Positions 36,780 to 46,817 of a stretch of DNA of 64,000 nt are shown in pieces. Below the pieces are notes generated by a model. It was not told the origin of the DNA, searched no databases, and saw only the letters and a program-made list of their open reading frames with translations. Source of the DNA: Bryum argenteum (taxonomy: Eukaryota; Streptophyta; Bryopsida; Bryales; Bryaceae); the NCBI GenBank assembly GCA_037043015.1, contig CM073321.1, positions 40,940,420-41,004,419 of the forward strand, written 5' to 3'. The translations under genes and the position numbers were made by a program. The first letter of the stretch is position 1. Each line of letters begins with the position of its first letter.

Positions 36780-37325
36780 GAAAACCCCCGCCGGCCTCGT
36801 TTTAACCCTCTTCCGGTTTTTGGCTTGCCATTGCTTCATCTTAGCTCCGATTTGGGCGTGCCATAGCTTTTTGGAAAGCTAAGTCAATCTTGCACTCACC
36901 TCCCAAATCTTAGAAGCATAGGATCAAAACCCGAGGACTGATGGCCAAAATACTGGGGCCTACTTCTTTTAACCGCCGGCGGGAAAACCCTTCAACACCC
37001 CCAACTTTGGAGGGGTGTTTCTCCCTCTCTAAAGATCGGATTGGGGCATACCATATACCCCTTGAAAGCTCTTTTGGAGCTCTATCTATCCTAGAAATCT
37101 CAATAGCATAGGAAAAAAAACTCCGTGACTGATTACTGTTTGAACACTGCTGATTTATTCACTGCCGGGGGGAAACCGTTTTCGACACCCCGACTTTGGG
37201 AGCAAATTTCTCCCTCTCTACGACTCAGATTTCAGCATGCTTACTACCGTTGGAAAGCTCTACTTACAAGCTACCTACTTCAAAAATCTCAATCAATTTG
37301 AAGAATAATTGAGCGACTGATGAGG
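36780..37325 (+). repeat. Three diverged tandem units of about 175 bp
   Basis: Each unit begins with a CCGCCGGCGGG-like word and contains TTTCTCCCTCTCTA, GGAAAGCTC or GAAAGCTCT, and ends with CGTGACTGAT or GCGACTGAT. Units lie near 36785-36945, 36965-37135 and 37150-37322. Further short duplications follow (GGCCCATGGCCT at 37376 and 37548; CACTAGGG-GAATTTTTC at 37915 and 37970). No palindrome of the element occurs in 36660-38220, so this may be a later non-autonomous insertion. Confidence 0.65.
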
Positions 37326-38505
37326 GAAAGACCAAGAGACATTTGATGGGGATTGAGAGAATTCAGTGAAAGGGGCCCATGGCCTCCTTCTTCTAGCAAC
37401 AACTAAGCAATTCACGAAGAAATCAAAAGAAACAAAATTGAGAGGGAGGTCCACCTGCCTCCCTACTCCTACTCTAACTAAACATTACTAAGAAGAAGAG
37501 GTAGACAAACAAGATATGAGACAAATAAGATGGAGGAGAAGGAGGCCCATGGCCTTCCTTCTCCTACTCTAACTAGATTGAGTGGGTCATGATAGCTTGA
37601 GAATAAGCTATTAAGTACAAAATGAGAGCCGCCAAAGAGGCGGCTCACCCTAAAGCCTAACCAAGGCCTAAGCCCTAACTAAAGCCTCCATGGATGAATA
37701 ACCGCCACTCCACGCGCTCCGTCCTTGAAGCCTCTATTCCATCAACCACTTCATCAATGAATGTAGCCTCACATGCTACCATAAGGTTAGATGGATGAGA
37801 CTTACAACAATAAAATTTCAAACACAACATGACATCAAAAACTAGTTGTACAAAGCCCATGGTAAAACGCTCAATTCTAATTTAAGCAATTAACCCTATT
37901 TCTAATTTAGGATTCACTAGGGAGAATTTTTCTTCCTCTAGTTCTTCTCCATCATCAATTCGATCCACTAGGGGGAATTTTTCCTCCTCTAGTCCTTCCA
38001 CACCCTAAAGCTTAAATTAGTCTTAAACGTCCTATGAAAGGCCTTGCAACAACTAACCCCTAATATACAAATTGCATTCAAAACTAAATCATTGTATATT
38101 CATCAATTTACCTCAAGATGTCATGGTTTGCAAACACTTCATTAATAAAAGTCTTTATTAACAACATTTAAACAAGAGAGCGCTCTCACGCTCTCACACT
38201 GACAACCGAGAGCTCTCAAGCTTTCGTCTGGCAGCCGATAGCTCTCAAGCTGTAGCTACTTACCTTAAAATGCTTCGTGTATCGGCTGGCAGCCGATAGC
38301 ATGCTATTTAGAATAGGTCATTAGATTATCACCGTAAATAATGCATGTCAGCACAGATGAATCATGCATTCGGACGCCAGCCTTGACTATTGTCGCTATC
38401 GGCTGGCAGCCGATACCATGGTTGCTATCGGCTGGCAGCTGATAAGATATGCATAGTGTATCAGCTGGCGTTTACTAATATACACTCACATGACTTTTTC
38501 TGCAG

Positions 38506-41500
38506 AAACCACCAGTCCTAGCTAGACTGCTAGGTGTTGAGCTTGCACACACGGAAGTCAAACATGGAGACATCGTCCCACGTGCAGTATGGGCGGCTAA
38601 TCCAGCCATCGAGCAATGGGGACTATGCTGGAGGGTCCTCCCCAGCCAACGAATTGAGATTGCTTGTTCATACATGCTCAAGGGTAATATGATCCCTGGG
38701 TTTGGTGATGTGCTAGAAATTGCGGAGAATGTGGAGCATGTCGATGTTCTTATAAGCCTTCCAGCCCTGAAGGATCCCTCCGCCCCGACCGACTACATTG
38801 CCGTATCACTGCCGTGGGCAAAATGCACTCAGGCGGTTTGCGGAGAGCCGACGATTCAGCAGGGCATGACCTTCAACGGAACTACGCCTGCGACCTTGGA
38901 GAAGTTCGTGGACGCGTCGTCCGCTATAAATTACGCTAGGTTGGCCATAAACGACGCCCTCAATGCAGCAGCGGCTACGATACCATCGTCGTCGAAGAGG
39001 AAGCCAACTCCTTCAAAGAAGAAGCGACCTGCAGCAGAGATGGTTGATCTTGGCGATGACGACGATGACAACGTCCAGAGGTCACAAGATCCCAGCAAGC
39101 CCAAGAGACGGGCGAAGTCGTCTAAGGATGTCATCGAGTATACACTAGACGAGGCCTTGACTAAGGGCAACCAAATGACATCAAAGATGAAGGACGTCGA
39201 GATCGATGCTATTTACAAGGCATTGGAGACTAGTCTAGGTCACCTGTTCCTCTACAAGAAGCGGAGGCTGCCGGGGGTTATTCCTAGCGAGAAGCTGCAC
39301 ATCGCTCCGGACGAGCTCAAGTACAGACGCATCGCGAAAGAGCGTCTGGGCCAGGTATTATGTTTTTCTCACCTTCTCTTATGAGGTACTGCTTTATGTA
39401 GTGGCTGGCAGCCGATACATCTGCTGTTCATCTTTGATTCATGATTGTTCATGTATTCTGTGTTCTTCGCAGGTGAAGGCCATCTACAAGGGCTACGAGG
39501 CGATTCGGAAGAAGCCTGAGATCCATGGAATCCCTGAAACGGGAGCCACTTGCCACCGATAGCGGGATGATGGCTGTCATGGATTCGATGCCAGGGGAGT
39601 TGGATATGTGGAAGGTTAACGTCACAGACCCCAACACCGCCCCAAAAATTCCGTGGTGGCAACATCCTACTGTCCACTGGTATATCATCGGCGGTCAGCA
39701 TACAGTGACAGCCTGCCGCGAGTTGGCGGACGAGTACCCCGAAGGATCGGAAGCCAAGAAGGAGCTTCTCGAATACGAGATTATCCCAGTGTTCTCGAGG
39801 GACCCCACCGATCTTGTGAGGGTATCAAACGCCCTGAACCTAAATATTGCAGGGAAGGTCGCCAATGAGTCCTTTCGATCATGCGCGGTGCTCGGGAGGG
39901 CAGCATGGAAGCGACTTGGGTGTCCTGAGCCACACAAGGGAGGCGGGAAGCCGTCACCGGCCTTCGAGGTAACGTTACCCTCTGCCATTCCTATCGGCCG
40001 GCAGCCGACACATTGCATCTATCTCTACCTATCGGCTGCCAGCCGACAGTCGTTCTTCTTGCCTTCATTCATTTAAATATGTGTCGTTGTTCTTCAAGGT
40101 GCAAAGGCGCAAGTCATGGCGCACTTTGTGAACGAGAAGGTGTCTTCCAAGCTTTCCTTGGTATTCGTCGGTGACAAGGCCTGGAATACGTGGATCGAGG
40201 TCTTCAATGCCTGGGAAGCCGGTGAGCTAATTGGGGACGACGGCAAGGAGCCGGGACTGATCAAGCGGTCTCCTATCACGAACATCACAAAGACTGACCT
40301 TGTCCCGACATTGGGTCTCCGTGACTGCGACCTTGAAGAGCTTGCAGCGGAGGTCATTGCGAATCGCGTTTGCATAAAGTCTAACAGCACGACGTAGGAC
40401 AGACTCACACTGCCGGACTGGTGCCGCGACAAGAAGCTCGACCGGGTCATTATGAACGAGCTTCTTTATCAGCTGAAGAGGTTTCCGCTTCCCTGCAAGG
40501 ATGCGAACTGGTCGCCATACCCAGATGCTGAGTGGGACAAGTTGGCGAAGGAGCACCATTTCACTCCGAGTGTCCTGCGCAACATCTGGACCGACCTCAA
40601 GAAATACACGGACGTGAATGAGTGGCTAAATGGTCGCGCGAGCGCAATGAATCCGACGACGGACAAGTCGAAGAACGGGGTTGCGCCGCCCATATTCAGC
40701 ACTATCCTGCAGACATATTCGCACGTCTAGGTCACGACGGAGGAGGTTGATGCCGAGAAGGCTTATTTCGACTGCAAATTCGCGGACACAATTGCTGATG
40801 TCGTGCAGGAGATCGACGCAGCTGTTGGCCATGTTGGCATTGAGAAGGACCCACTCCTTATCGTCTACTTCGGTACAGTGTTGGCGGAGTCTCGGTCCCA
40901 ACGAGTAGAGCGGATCTTCGTGCGCTCGCAGATCGTACGAAGGTCCCACTCACGGATGACGACCTCGCGATGGACGATGACAACGTGGCTCCGACACAGC
41001 CGCTTTACCCTATCCCGATGTTGTTCATAACGAGCGCGAAGCAACGGGATCTTCTTTCCGCTGTCTGGACAACGGAAGATACTGAATGGTATGTTCAGAC
41101 AGTGTATTACAAGCCGTGTCTTTGGGGGGGGGTTTCAAGAAGACGGTGACAGAATCTTCGCCGCTTGTTACGCTCAACATTACGTACCCAAAGGTACGCG
41201 GGGATGATGATTGGTGGACGACATTCAGGAAGTACACTGGAATCGTTAAGCCAGTCGGTTGGTTCTAGGCTTCTCCTGAAGGTGCTGTCGATTGGAATGG
41301 AGGATTCTGCGGTGTCGGCCATGAGACGCTCGAGAAGTTCCTCAAGCCTACTCTCACAGCAAAGAAGGTCACCGTCATCAACGTCTGAGGTGGCGGAAAT
41401 GTCACCGAGCTTGGATTGGTAAGGCATCCTCTCCTTTGCTTTGTATCGGCTGCCAGCCGACACCTTCTGATATTGGTTTACTTTACCTTATTTGTTATCT

Positions 41501-43698
41501 AGTACTTGTTTTGTTTCCCATGGATCGCGGCTGCCAGCCGACATTGTCTTACTCTTGTTCATGGTCTTGCAGAAACATGGGAGGTCCGTGATCGAGTTTG
41601 TCAGGAGTCAGGAGCATGTCAAGTTAGCAGTCCAACGTGCGAAGGGACTCAACCTCGATAGGGTCGAGCTTCCACCGTCGTCTTCCGAGGATATAGAGAC
41701 CGATGCTGGTCCCTCAGTTTCGCCCCGGGAGCCTGTAAACCCTGGACGGCGTCCCGCCTCTGGTGTTACGATTCAGGATCTGGTAGAGGAGATAGATCTT
41801 ACTCCAATGTCTCTCACACCTGCTACCACGCCCACGGCTCCCCCTGTATCGACTGCCACGCTCATCGCTCCGCCTGTATGGGCTGCCGGCCGACACAATG
41901 TCACCGTGTCAGCACCGGCTCCTGATACTAGAGGAGATCTGCCTTCCTCTGCTGGGACCACGATGCAGCTTGATTTGCAACATCCCCCGGAGGACGAGGT
42001 GATCGTTGTTGAGCAGGTGCCACCGTCTCGTCGCCCTCAGAGGCCTTCCCAGTCCGTTCCTGCCCCTATCGGCCGGCAGCCGACAACCCTGGCTTCTTCC
42101 TCTAGGGAACTTCAGAGGGCTCAATCGTCAATGAAGGCGTTTTATACTCATAGGGAAGACGCAGTTGATTCGGCGGCCCCTTTGGAGGATGACGCCTACG
42201 ACATTAACGCCACAAACGAGGAGGCTCTCCAGGAGGACGACGTATACGACATCAGCGCCCCGAACGAGGCGGCCCTTGTGGATGACAGCGTATACGCCAT
42301 CGACGCCCTGAACGAGGCTCTGTCTCCAGCTGCGTCGGATCATGCTTCCCCGCAGCAACAACAATTTCCTGAAGGTTTGTCCTAGACGACGGTGTTTCTT
42401 GTATATAGTCTCTTTTCACCATTGCATCAGCATATTAGGTTCTAGAATGGTTCTGCTATATGAGTTTCCTGGTTGCAACGTGCTCGGCGAGTTCGTTCCC
42501 TTGAACAACTGTATCGGCTGCCAGCCGACTGCCTATTATCGTTTCACGTTTTTGCCTTTATCCCTTGTCTCCTCTGTAGAGTTCTCTCAACCGTGTTCTC
42601 ACGACTTATCGGCTCCCAGCCGAGAAGTCGTTATGTCATTTTTTTGCACTATTCCTCTCCCTTTCATCATGGAGTTGGATCTTATGTGTTTTTACTCTCA
42701 CCATTCTCACCTTCTGTGATTCGTCTCATTCACATTGTGTGATTTGTTGGGTTGGCCATCTGTCGGCTGCCAGCCGACAGATGTTCCCTTGTCGGCTGCC
42801 AGCTAATACACTCTCAGCCCAGTAGTCTTTAGCCACACTCCTCTGCCTTGCTCTTACCTCACTCTGTTGCATACTTCTTGCTGCTCTTTCGCTTATTGTA
42901 CAAATGCTCTAATCTCATGTAGAGATAGGTGATTCTATGAACGAGGAGTTCGTGGACTCCGCTTCTCATGGATCGCAGCCGGGCACCTCCATTGCGACTC
43001 ATCTCTCACCTCGAGGGCAGGTAGCCCCGCTTAAATATTTTATTCTCTTCGACGTGAATGGCACTCTCATTCACTTCGTTCCTCGTAGGATCGTTCCCGG
43101 TGGGGATTGTCCCCGTTGGTTGAAGCAGGAGGCAAGGACAAGACCTGGCCTTGCGGAGTTAATAACCTTTTGCATTGATGCAAGGTTTGAAATTTGTTTC
43201 TGGACTTCCGTCATTCAGAAGAACCTTACTCCGAGGATTGAATTTATTCGGACCATTTGTCCCAATCTCCCTAAGGACTGCTTGGAGTTTGATCAGAGAT
43301 ATTGTTTCCGGAGTTGCTACCGGGAGCCTCATAATCCTGACCGGCCCTTCTTTCTAAAGTCAATTGCTCATCTCTTGGAAATGATCCCTCAGCTGGTTGG
43401 TCGTGGTGCCAATCCCGATAACATGCTTCTCATTGACGACTCCCCCTACAAGAACGTTCTGAACAACCCGTTCAATGCGTTCCACCCCTCCACCTGCACT
43501 ATGACCTCGGAGCAGAATTTGAGTGGGAAGCCTTACTTTCAGAGGATTTTGCAGCCTCTATTGTTCCAACTCTATTCCTCCGGAAAAACTTTTCCTCAGT
43601 TTTTTGAGGAGCACCCAAGGTTAGGACAACACCGTATGTTCCCGTCTCATCCGCTGTACGAGAAGTACAAGAAGATTGATTTTGGAAGGAAGAAGTAA
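38506..43698 (+). pseudogene. ParB-like / DNA-methylase-like / FCP1-phosphatase fusion gene, lightly decayed
   Basis: Five exons: 38506-39354, 39473-39968, 40107-41418, 41573-42374 and 42923-43698. Exon 1 is basic, with a Lys/Asp-rich stretch. Exon 2 has WYIIGGQHTVTACREL, a ParB/DGQHR-like box. Exon 3 ends KVTVINV-stop-GGGNVTELGL and splices to KHGRSVIEFVRSQEHVKLAV, like the C-terminal SAM-binding end of N6/N4 DNA methylases. No DPPY-type motif was seen. Exon 4 is acidic, with three 15-residue repeats (DDAYDINATNEEA type, about 42180-42325), and carries palindromes at 41877 and 42067. Exon 5 is an FCP1/NIF-type HAD phosphatase: FDVNGTL, WTS and LLIDDSPYKN, with the second motif-I Asp replaced by Asn. 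A one-base excess near 39524, stops at 40395, 40728, 41266 and near 41390, and shifts near 40935 and 41125 break exons 2-3. Earlier exons are likely. Exons 1, 4 and 5 are open. Confidence 0.6.
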
Positions 43699-44289
43699 TC
43701 ATAAATTGATTACTCCTCGTCCTCTTTTTTTGCCTACGAGGTATTCAAGATGTTGGAGCAAGTTCAAGAGGCTCCAGTTGTCGGCTGCCGGCCGATACAC
43801 CTCTTGTTAGCCTACATAGAATACCATCTTAGTACATGTCTTTAGCGTGGGTGTATAGATTTTGTTATCATCGTATTTGATGATCTAGGGATCTAGAATT
43901 TATAGATCACTTAGATTTTCTTCTAGTTCCGTAAATTTTCTAGGGTTCAACTCCAGACTTTTTCTTAATTGTATATTATGAGGATGTTTAATATGCGAAG
44001 AATCTCTTTATCTCAACATGTAGAATTTTCTACCATATTCCCTTTCTTGGTATTGGTTCTTATATTTGGTGTTTTCTGATTTTTTTCTGTTTAGCTTAGG
44101 GATCCATGGCTTCTTCTTGTCATTGTTTCGTTGATGTTTCTACTCATGGACTGTCTAGTTTGTTTTCTTCTCCTGTCAGCTGCCATCCGACACCTCAATG
44201 TTTATATTGTTTTTGTCTTCTTGACGGCTGCCGGCCGATACGCCTGCCCTTATCATTCTATTGCTGTGAATGGCATTTCTATCCTTCGA
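43699..44289. other. Spacer between the phosphatase-like genes
   Basis: Three palindromes (43779, 44174, 44222) and AT-rich sequence. No other feature was seen. Confidence 0.4.
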
Positions 44290-44975
44290 TCTGACTTATT
44301 TTAGGCTTGTACCGTTCAGGGTGACTGCCGTTTCGATTATGACATTGCTGGTACTTCTTCCTCCAAGAAGTGTATCATTCTATGCGTATCTGGATTGCTA
44401 TGCTACATCAACCCCAATATTCCGACGGATCGTTGGGATGCTCACCGTAATGTTATCAAGCGGCCAGGTCTAACGAAGTTATTTGCCATGTTGTTGGAGC
44501 GCTTCCATGTTGGTCTCTGGTGTACGATGCCGATCCGTGACTTGACGGCTCTCCTATCTTACATTCTACCTTCTGGCGTCATGGACAGGCTATCGTTTGT
44601 TTTTGGTAGAGAATATTGTGATCGTCCTATGAATTTTTGTGGTGTTACAAGCTCCTGAAGACTCTCTATTGCAAGCGTCGTTCCCGTGAGGTGTGCAGGC
44701 CCGACCAACTTCTCCTCGTTGGTGTTTCTCCACTGGCGTTAAGGTTGGCGCCGGATGCTACGTGCTACATGCCTTATCCTTTTCGAGGTGATTTGACGTC
44801 TTCAAGTACTACTATTCCGAATGTAGCTATAGATATCCTTCCGTTCATCTACCCCTTATACCAGTTCGAATCTGTTAGTGAATATATGAGTCTTTCCAAT
44901 AGACCGGGTCAACTTCATTATGAAGTTGCTCATTTCCTCAAGAACGGTGTTCCTCTTAGATTGGAGTGTTCGTAG
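44290..44975 (+). pseudogene. Second FCP1/NIF-like phosphatase copy without catalytic residues
   Basis: Two frames, about 44290-44658 and 44637-44975, align with the phosphatase end of the gene upstream. RPGLTKLFAMLLERFHVGLW matches RPGLAELITFCIDARFEICF. LLLVGVSPLALRLAP matches LLIDDSPYKNVLNNP. ILPFIYPLYQFESVSEYMSL matches the C-terminal ILQPLLFQLYSSGKTFPQFF. The nucleophile motif (FDVNGTL upstream) is here ILCVSGLL and the DDSP motif is GVSP, so the catalytic acids are gone. A frame change lies near 44640, unless an intron explains it. It is an ancient tandem duplicate, given the low identity. It could be an unrecognised pseudophosphatase exon of the same gene; no splice link was proven. Confidence 0.55.
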
Positions 44976-45529
44976 GTTTTACTTATTCTGCATGCCTATC
45001 GGCTGCGAGCCGACACTTCAAGCGATGAGCCGGTGCAGCACAACCTGCGATGAGCCGATCAGCACTCGCACTCGTCGACTTGTCGCAGTCGGTCTTCAAA
45101 TCGAGATTTGCCAAGGAATTATATCCTGGATTGTTGAACATGGAGCGCCAGAAAGGAGGAAGCCGATGATGGAGTCGCGTTGCTGCTTATCGGCTGCGAG
45201 CCGACACCACTGCAGTTCACCTATGTTATATTTATGTTCTGCTTCAATACTTGGTGCTGGTGTATATTGTATAGGGTGTTGTAATATTTATTGATGCGAA
45301 GTTAGTGCAGTCGGTTGCGCGCCGATACCACATGCTAGTGGGTCGAGCTTCGTTTGGAATATTCGTTTATTCTTTTAATGAAATGAATTTGTTTCCTACT
45401 CTAACAGTGTATTCATCTTTGATTTCTGCGAAATGCTAATATATTCAATCATTTTGTTTTTTTGCCTTGCTTTGTTTGCGCCTTTGAGGTGTGTCGGACG
45501 GAAGCCGATTGATTTCTGGACTTTCAAAT

Positions 45530-45555
45530 TGTCCATAATTAGTTAAATACCCGTT
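45530..45555 (-). repeat. Right terminal inverted repeat of the central element
   Basis: 26 bp, pairs with 30080-30105 with one mismatch and is followed at once by ATTG. The last palindrome of the array ends only 20 bp inside it. Confidence 0.9.
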
Positions 45556-45559
45556 ATTG

Positions 45560-46529
45560 GTACAATCTATTAACAAAGGGTACTTTTAAAAGTTCTGGTG
45601 ATTTTAAGCTATTTCCTTGTAGAGGTTAGAACTTTAGGTATTGTTAAATGAGGCGTATTTGAGAGATATGTAGTACATGTTATGACAATATCAAAATCTC
45701 AAAGAGCCTTTCTATGAAACTATACTAGCTGAAAATACCCTAATGTACACTTGAGGCATCTCTCCTTAGTTAGTAAGGAGCTCCAATGTAAATTCAATTG
45801 GTTGGAAATTTTAACATAATGTATTTGTTTCTTTGTAATTTTTTTTAGAATTATATAATGGGCGGGAGACAAGTTATGACACGGTCCACGCTAAAACGTT
45901 TGGGAGATACAAGAATAGAGGGCCGCTTCATGGCCTGGAGGTTGTCTCCTGATTTCGTTACAAAATTATTATTACACTTAAATATTGTGAATAAAACAAA
46001 AGTATGGAATGTAGATAATAATACGAATTGGCGCCATCGGCCTCTCTATCCTTCTCAAGTTGTCCTCAACGACTTCACACATAAGAAATTCGCCCACACT
46101 TTATTAATCATTAATTGTGTCCTCCAAGCGGTGCATTGAGTCAATTGGGCTTAAAATGTAAGGAAATTGGCGTGGACATTTGTTGGCCTGGACTCCCCCT
46201 TAAGACACCCTTGGAGACCAAATACATCCCCTAAGGGGTGTTATGACTTGAAATGGGCCCTAATTTCAGTTCTGACTAGATTGGCATCAGCGTTCGGGAA
46301 GTTTTTTGAAATATTAAGGTTAATTGCCTACATCTAGTAAAAGGCAAAGGTTATTTTTTCAAGAGCATAGGCTACATCCTACAATGATGAAAATTTGTAG
46401 GTTGAAAACTTGTAATATTTCCAAGTTACTGGCCAATTGCCTTCAAATCAAAATTTTAGTAGGTTGTAATCCTTTAAAAATTTAATGTAATAGGTTTTGG
46501 ATTCAATATTACTTCATTAAACAATTAAT
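45560..46529. other. AT-rich flank with one unrecognised frame
   Basis: A 93-residue plus-strand frame at 45858-46139 (MGGRQVMTRSTLKRLGDTRI at its start) resembles nothing I know and has no neighbours that suggest a role. The rest is AT-rich. Confidence 0.25.
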
Positions 46530-46630
46530 ATCCTTGGCAGGAATTGAACCTGGTAGCCCATCATCCACTTGATGGCCAAGGATTCTCACCTCCAACATAC
46601 CATCTCCTACAACCAAAGAAAATCGTATGT
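46530..46630 (-). repeat. Possible tRNA-derived SINE head
   Basis: Read on the minus strand, TTGGCCATCAAGTGG resembles a Pol III A box and GGTTCAATTCCTGCC a B box with the following T-stem-like pairing. The two are closer together than in a normal tRNA, as in some degenerate SINE heads. A short inverted repeat (CCTCCAACATAC and GTATGTTGGAGG, 46591-46637) lies beside it. The evidence is weak. Confidence 0.25.
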
Positions 46631-46817
46631 TGGAGGGATTTTCTATCTACACAAGCATTCATATACAAATACAATTCAAATTTCAAAACTAAAAATTAGC
46701 CAACTATTTTTTGAGAAAAGTTGATTATAAATGTATAAAGTTGCATACATGCAAATTAGATTAAAGTTAAAATTCCTCACCATCTTCATATCGAACCTTT
46801 GTTGCCTCTGCCAGATA

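Larger units (their letters stand above)
30413..45510. repeat. Array of at least 37 dispersed 19-bp palindromes
   Basis: The consensus is TRTCGGCYGSCRGCCGAYA, a 9-bp arm, one central base and the mirrored arm. Perfect forms include TATCGGCTGGCAGCCGATA (38280, 38397) and TGTCGGCTGCCAGCCGACA (42761). Copies start at 30413, 30586, 30720, 30848, 31035, 31098, 31174, 33247, 33306, 33424, 34705, 35059, 35245, 35345, 35422, 35454, 36007, 38280, 38397, 38425, 39992, 40029, 41444, 41524, 41877, 42067, 42512, 42607, 42761, 42790, 43779, 44174, 44222, 44997, 45188, 45308 and 45492. Half copies lie at 35503, 36284-36520, 38227, 38459 and 39399. They lie in introns, leaders and trailers and avoid the conserved exons. 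Confidence 0.97.
30080..45555. mobile_element. New 15.5-kb TIR transposon with palindrome array
   Basis: The left end (30080-30105) and the reverse complement of the right end (45530-45555) are the same 26-bp sequence with one mismatch. It begins AACGGATATTTAACTAATTA on the left and AACGGGTATTTAACTAATTA on the right. ATTG flanks both ends (30076-30079 and 45556-45559), a perfect 4-bp target duplication. The ends enclose exactly the region of the 19-bp palindromes (first 30413, last 45492-45510). The cargo is an intact DUF7869-type gene on the minus strand, a divergent ParB/methylase/phosphatase gene, and a second phosphatase-like copy. No known superfamily with this combination comes to mind. 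Which protein acts as transposase is open; the DUF7869 protein is the best candidate. Confidence 0.85.
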
